Assembly: GCF_002999335.1 (NCBI RefSeq)
Contig: NW_020312088.1
Coordinates: 41,988 to 105,987, forward strand
From: Cyclospora cayetanensis
Lineage: Eukaryota > Apicomplexa > Conoidasida > Eucoccidiorida > Eimeriidae
Reading direction: 5' to 3'
Length of the DNA stretch: 64,000 nt
Shown here in pieces: positions 59,721-64,000 of the stretch. The notes beneath the pieces are model-generated. The model saw only the letters and a list, made by a program, of their open reading frames with translations. It ran no database searches and had not been told where the DNA came from. The position numbers and the translations under genes were made by a program. Position 1 is the first letter of the stretch. Every line of letters starts with the position of its first letter.

Positions 59721-62425
59721 AGGAAGCCGCCGCTGCTGCCCCCGCGTAGATCTCTGTGCCTTTTTTAGCAAAAACAGCGACGGTATTTGGAACTGTGGGA
59801 AAGAGGGACTGCTGCAGAAACAGGCTGGCTGGGTGGTGCTTACCCTCGTCCTGCATTGTGCTGCTGGGAATTCTCAGCGGTGTCGCTACAGCAGCTTTGA
59901 GGCTTCGCACGGGGTGCCGAACGCGGCCTGTTTGAGGTGCACGGCACTCGCAGCCTTTTGAGGTTTGCCTTCTCCTCCAGCATTTTATGATGGACTGTTT
60001 TGGTGAGATGGGTTGCTGCTTCTGTAGAGGGGAAAGGGGGCGGAGGGAGAACAGAGGGAGTCTGAGGTGTCTTCTCGCTGCAAAGATTCTTCTCTTTGGT
60101 TTCGAGCGCGTCGAGACACTCAGCCTTTCTCTCGCCACAAAGCATTTGATGCAGGAACGGCTCTGGGTGGCTTTGAACTCTCGAGCTGCTGTTCTCAGAG
60201 CTAATAGTTCTGTCTGAGGTGGGGGTTGCATTTTATAGAAGCTTGTGCCCCCTCCCCGCGTGTAACCCGTAGAGGGGCCCTTCGCCTGTGCTAATCAGCA
60301 CCCTAGGCGTCGCCTCCTTGGTCTCCGTGTATGTGGGAGGAAAGCAGCACTCATCTAAGTCCCTTACGGCCTGTATAGGGGGAAGGAGAAGGGGCCTCCA
60401 CAGCAAGTGTAACTTCGAATGCACAATGAGGGGAGGGAGACGCGGTGGAGCGCCGTATATAGGCTACACTCATCAAGTGCTTAGGGGAGGCCTCGTAGTA
60501 GTATCACCATCACCTCTTCTAGTACTCCCAGTGAGGCAGAAATGATTTGCACTCGCCCACCAAAGGCCACGAGAGAGGCTACGTGGACCGATCAAAGTTC
60601 TTCACAGGGAGAGTATCAGCTCCAAACTCTTAACAACCTGCATATAAAAATATGAAGTATTTTCTCATAATAATCCCATCTTCCCTTGCCTGCGTCCCTG
60701 TGAGTTCTTTACTCACCGGGAAGAGGGGCAGCAGCTAGGGTCCACGTAGCTGCCCCCTCTAAGCCCTCCGAGCGTTCACGACTTGATGGTAGTAGTAGAA
60801 ACACACACATACACACAAAATGATGCGTCTCCTTGCATTCAGCTAGCCGTATTTATTACCCTGCAACGAATACGCTATACGAGAAGACAAACCAACCAGT
60901 CAATTCTTTTGAATTATTAGGTAGATATAACTAATGTAGCAGAATATGTGAAGGGTGGTTAATTCGCTGCAAATACTCTTTTCTATTACAAGACGCGCAA
61001 ACGGCCGCGGGCAGACATGTCGAAGACGAACATAGATAGCGGAGACACGCTTTTAGCATTATTTCTCCCCCAGAGAGCTAGGGCGCATGCTCCAGCTATG
61101 TGGTAGTGCCTGTGGCTCTAGTGGCAATCGGGTGTCTACCATTTAGAAGGCGCCCTTTCTGTGTCTCTACAAGAGCTCCATCACAGCGTTTTTTTCGGGG
61201 CTTGCTGGGACAGGTCTGGAAGCACCAAAACATCGGAGTTTTGATCGTATGCCTCCCAGTTGGTGCACTACTGCAAGTAGGGGCCCAGCAAAAAGCTAGT
61301 AGTAGCGAAGGATATATGGGACTCATGGGCTTAAGGGAACTACGAATATTGACACGGCTCTCGCCAACTATGTTCGGTTCTTCCTCTTTCTGTGAAATAT
61401 TCTACCGGGATTGAGCAGGTACGTGCATGTGTTGGGCATGCAGCAGGGATGATGCCAATTTCAGCACAACTTGCCACATTCAGCATATTCCGCCGGTCAA
61501 AGCGCCCGCCCTCCGATGCACGCCTCACCTCATATTCCCGACTGAGCTCAGTCGACCGCATTTTCACGTCTCATGCTACGGAGAATCGCGTCGTCTGCGG
61601 CCAGAGGCCCCAGCCCAGGCGCTCGCCGTCGCAGACCACTCCAGTAGGACTAAGAGGAAGACGCCGGAACGGAAGAGCAATGGTCTGTGGCTTCTAAGTG
61701 AGAAACACGAGGAATAGAGATTCATTATCCAGAAATTGTTCATAAATTTTGCCGAATAGATGTCTTCTTGTGGGGCTCCGTGACCCCCGCGCCGACACAA
61801 CCGACCTCTTTTGTCTGAGCACTGCACAGGACCGTGATTTTCCCTTGAGAAACTCTTTTGTGGGGGCTGCCTTGAAGCGGCGGGCCCTCAAACTTCTTCT
61901 GCGTAAATATCCCACTTGGCCCGACTTCCCACTGCCTCGCCATTCAAACACAGCCAGCGAGTGCTGGGGTGTACAGACACCAGGATCCCTGCCCTGCATG
62001 GATCCCCGGACTCTGACACAGCTGTCTCCGACCGCCAGAGACGTACTAGAGCCCGAAATCCCCGCGGCCGAGGCTGCAGCCTCCCGAGCTGCGGCCCTCC
62101 GACGCATGCAGGCGTAACTGCCGTGTCAGTCAAAGCCGTAAGCCGTGAAGTACAGATCGCGAATCCGCGCGAACGCCCCTTTCTCGCTTCGTAGCGCTCC
62201 CGCGCTGCAGTTTCGGCGCAGACACACGGGGGTTCGCATGCCGCAGGTTATTTTCTGCAGTGTGTTTCGCTCTTTTCAAGCTTGTCTGGTCACGCCGCGC
62301 ACGCAGGGCCTTGCCGTGTGGGCTCGAAAGGGCACGAGAGGTATGTGCATCTGAAATATGTGGAGTCTCATTCTGCGCTGTCGATTCAGGAGTGGACTAC
62401 GAGTGAACAGGTGACCAGGAACAGG
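59721..62425. other. Intergenic region before VPS35; no gene confirmed
   Basis: Contains an LTR-like fragment (about 60.65-60.95 kb). Overlapping frames on both strands at 61392-62117 look partly protein-like (plus: ALKRRALKLLLRKYPTWPDF and ARDVLEPEIPAAEAAASRAA), but no family or splice chain decides strand. The last few hundred bases should hold the VPS35 promoter, and an upstream 5' exon cannot be excluded. Confidence 0.4.
60650..60950 (-). repeat. LTR-like repeat fragment, copy 6
   Basis: Resembles 46.85-47.10 kb in the same orientation (CCCTCTAAGCCCTCCGAGCG against the CCCTCTAGG...CATTCAGAG block, and ATAACTAATGTAGCAGAATA against TTTCTAATGTAGTAGAGTAT). Also resembles the reverse complement of 15.43-15.65 kb. 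Diverged and probably truncated. Confidence 0.55.
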
Positions 62426-63648
62426 ATGCAAGAGCAAGAGCAGGAGAAGCTTCTTGAGGAGGCCTCTGCGGTCGTCCGAGAGCAAGGATGTTATATGAAG
62501 AGAGCTATTGTACGGTTGTCACCCAGTGCCCCCCTGCCCTGCCCCTCCCGTCTTCCCCGTCGCCGTATCTAAGCCTGCGCTATGTCGCTGTTTCCCTGCT
62601 GTTGTGTTGCGCATGGGGGATCGGAGCAACTCCCCCTCTGTCTGAGCTCCTGCTGCACCTTTCCATAGCCTGCCCGTTCAGTCAAGGGGCTTCAAACTCG
62701 GCACAGCTCGGAGTTGGTCTTGAGGCGCTCACGATTTGGGCAGGTGCGGGTGTGTTTTGGTGCATGCATGCACAGGACAGCGACAATCTCCGAGACGCTT
62801 TGAAACATGCGTCCAACTTTGTGAGCGAACTGCGAACTTCGCTTTTATCTCCCAAGCATTACTACGAACTCTGTAAGGATGGCGGAGGAGGGGTTTCTGC
62901 GGCTGTCGAACGTCTATCTCGCTCGTGCCAAGCCTGCTAGTTTGAGTCGTGGGAGGGGACGTGAAGGAGCGCATACCTCCTTTCACAGTCCTCCTCCACA
63001 GATTTTCCTAGAAAGTGGTTGGAGCGTGGTTGGAGTGTGTTTGTTGCTTGTTATGCTGGCCCGCATGACCTTTTGTGCTGGTGTTAGCTGCCGTATGTGT
63101 GTTGGTGTTTGCTGCCGTATGTGTGTCGGTGTTTGCTGCCGTATGTGTGTTGGTTTTGCTGCCGTATGTGTGTCGGTGTTTGCTGCCGTGTGTGTGTTGG
63201 TGTTTGCTGGGTTGGCGAGCCGCCTGCCCGAAGGGCGCTGGACGCCTTTTTGCATGCGGCTAGGGGCTTCAATTTACGCGCCAGCGTGGCGTGTGCATGC
63301 CTGCATGCGCGGGTAGTTTGTGGGTGGACTGCGCGCAGATATGCTGGTGTTTCAAGAGCTGCAGCACCTGCTGGGGTTTTTCACAGACAAATCCCGGCAC
63401 GGGAGGCGCTTGGCGGATCTGTACGAGACTGTACAGCATGCAGGCAACATTGTGCCTCGGCTGTATTTGCTGGTTACAGTGGGTGTTGCGTTTATCAAGT
63501 CGAAGGAAGCGCCTGCAGCAGACATTCTTAGGGACCTGACTGAGCTCTGCAAGGGCGTGCAGCACCCCATGAGGGGCCTTTTCCTCAGGTTCTACCTCAC
63601 ACAACTCTGCAGAAATGTTCTACCGGACAAAGGCTCAGAGTATGAGCA
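62426..63648 (+). CDS. VPS35: Retromer subunit VPS35, 5' part (continues beyond the window)
   Basis: Three exons, 62426-62509, 62776-62872 and 63339-63648, join in phase to 163 complete codons plus 2 nt at a GAG CA|GTAAGG donor. The rest is outside the window. Family role: VPS35 is the alpha-solenoid scaffold of the retromer cargo-recognition core on endosomes. In apicomplexans retromer also serves sorting to rhoptries and micronemes. Blocks: [54 protein letters not shown] (split by the second intron), [35 protein letters not shown] and PDKGSEYEQ. These are collinear with the start of yeast and animal VPS35. The start at 62426 gives the usual short N-terminus; an in-frame extension to 62282 exists but looks non-coding. 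Confidence 0.95.
63087..63210. repeat. 24-bp tandem repeat in VPS35 intron 2
   Basis: Five to six copies of a unit built around GCTGCCGTATGTGTGTTGG with C/T variation and one 2-bp-shorter copy, between the donor at 62873 and the acceptor before 63339. Confidence 0.92.
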
Positions 63649-64000
63649 GTAAGGCGGCAAAACTATCCAGGCTTCGAGGCCATATTCGTCTCCCCTGCCT
63701 TAGCCCCTCTACGAGCGAGCGCGCTCCAGGGAGCAGGGAAGCGGTTCAGCGGCTTGCGGGAAAAGCTCCGGTGTACAGACACCTGGAGAAAAGAGGGGGC
63801 CTCGTCTCGTGAAAAGAACTACCCTTCAGAAGGCCTGCGTGTCTCTGTGTCTATGGGGATGTGTCTGTGTCTGTCTGTGTCTATGGGGATGTGTCTGTGT
63901 CTGTCTGTGTCTATGGGGATGTGTCTGTGTCTGTCTGTGTCTATGGGGATGTGTCTGTGTCTGTCTGTGTCTATGGGGATGTGTCTGTGTCTGTCTGTGT
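63649..64000 (+). repeat. VPS35 intron 3 with 30-bp tandem repeat running off the window
   Basis: From 63851 to 64000 there are exactly five copies of a 30-bp unit starting CTATGGGGATGTGTCTGTGT. The array continues to the last base, so its length is unknown. A short precursor of the unit precedes it at 63836-63850. Confidence 0.95.

Noticed and set aside
63087..64000. CRISPR-like array
   Set aside because: The repeats are head-to-tail minisatellites without unique spacers, in introns of a eukaryotic gene.
1..64000. tRNA or rRNA genes
   Set aside because: I looked for T-loop and anticodon-stem patterns and rRNA cores while reading and found none convincing. A tRNAscan run would be decisive.

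Overview
The window looks like nuclear DNA of an eimeriid coccidian (Eimeria/Cyclospora-type apicomplexan). Evidence: intron-rich genes with GT-AG and a few GC-AG introns, two ApiAP2-type DNA-binding proteins, long CAG-encoded Gln/Ser/Ala tracts, GCATGC-rich stretches, decayed Ty3/gypsy retrotransposons, and flagellar genes as expected for a lineage with flagellated male gametes. Species assignment is inference; no rRNA or organelle marker is present.

Layout. 1-9.9 kb is repeat-poor and carries two genes I can identify by family: a CFAP100/CCDC37-like axonemal coiled-coil gene on the minus strand (2141-5530) and a MYCBP/AMY-1 (FAP174) homologue on the plus strand (7766-8188). 9.9-15.8 kb is a heavily decayed Ty3/gypsy element (LTR-like repeat, gag zinc knuckle, reverse transcriptase, integrase, second LTR-like repeat). 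17393-18781 encodes a probable secreted 462-residue protein of unknown function. A small two-exon minus-strand gene (22259-22914) lies head-to-head with a large seven-exon ApiAP2 gene (23437-29685, 1687 residues as I splice it), which converges on a second, intronless ApiAP2 gene (30379-31587, minus). From 31.6 to 41.3 kb I see only weak, unresolved coding signals. 41307-45184 (minus) is a ten-exon gene for the FACT subunit SSRP1/Pob3, 509 residues by my splicing, without an HMG box.

46.1-49.7 kb is a cluster of LTR-like repeats in opposite orientations around a decayed reverse transcriptase. 51-59.7 kb holds a low-complexity-rich locus that I read as one large multi-exon gene: a leucine-rich-repeat-like N-terminal part, a 55-residue polyglutamine tract, a possible Tudor/agenet-like stretch, polyserine/polyalanine and a Cys-rich C-terminus. 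Its introns are packed with micro- and minisatellites. The right end (62426 onward) is the 5' part of the retromer gene VPS35, which runs off the window inside an intron made of a 30-bp tandem repeat.

Functionally the window mixes axoneme assembly (CFAP100, MYCBP), transcription and chromatin (two ApiAP2 factors, FACT subunit) and endosome-to-Golgi sorting (VPS35). There is no operon-like organisation. Exon boundaries were inferred by eye from splice consensus, reading-frame phase and family similarity. Where phases close exactly (ApiAP2, SSRP1, MYCBP, VPS35) I am confident; elsewhere I say so.
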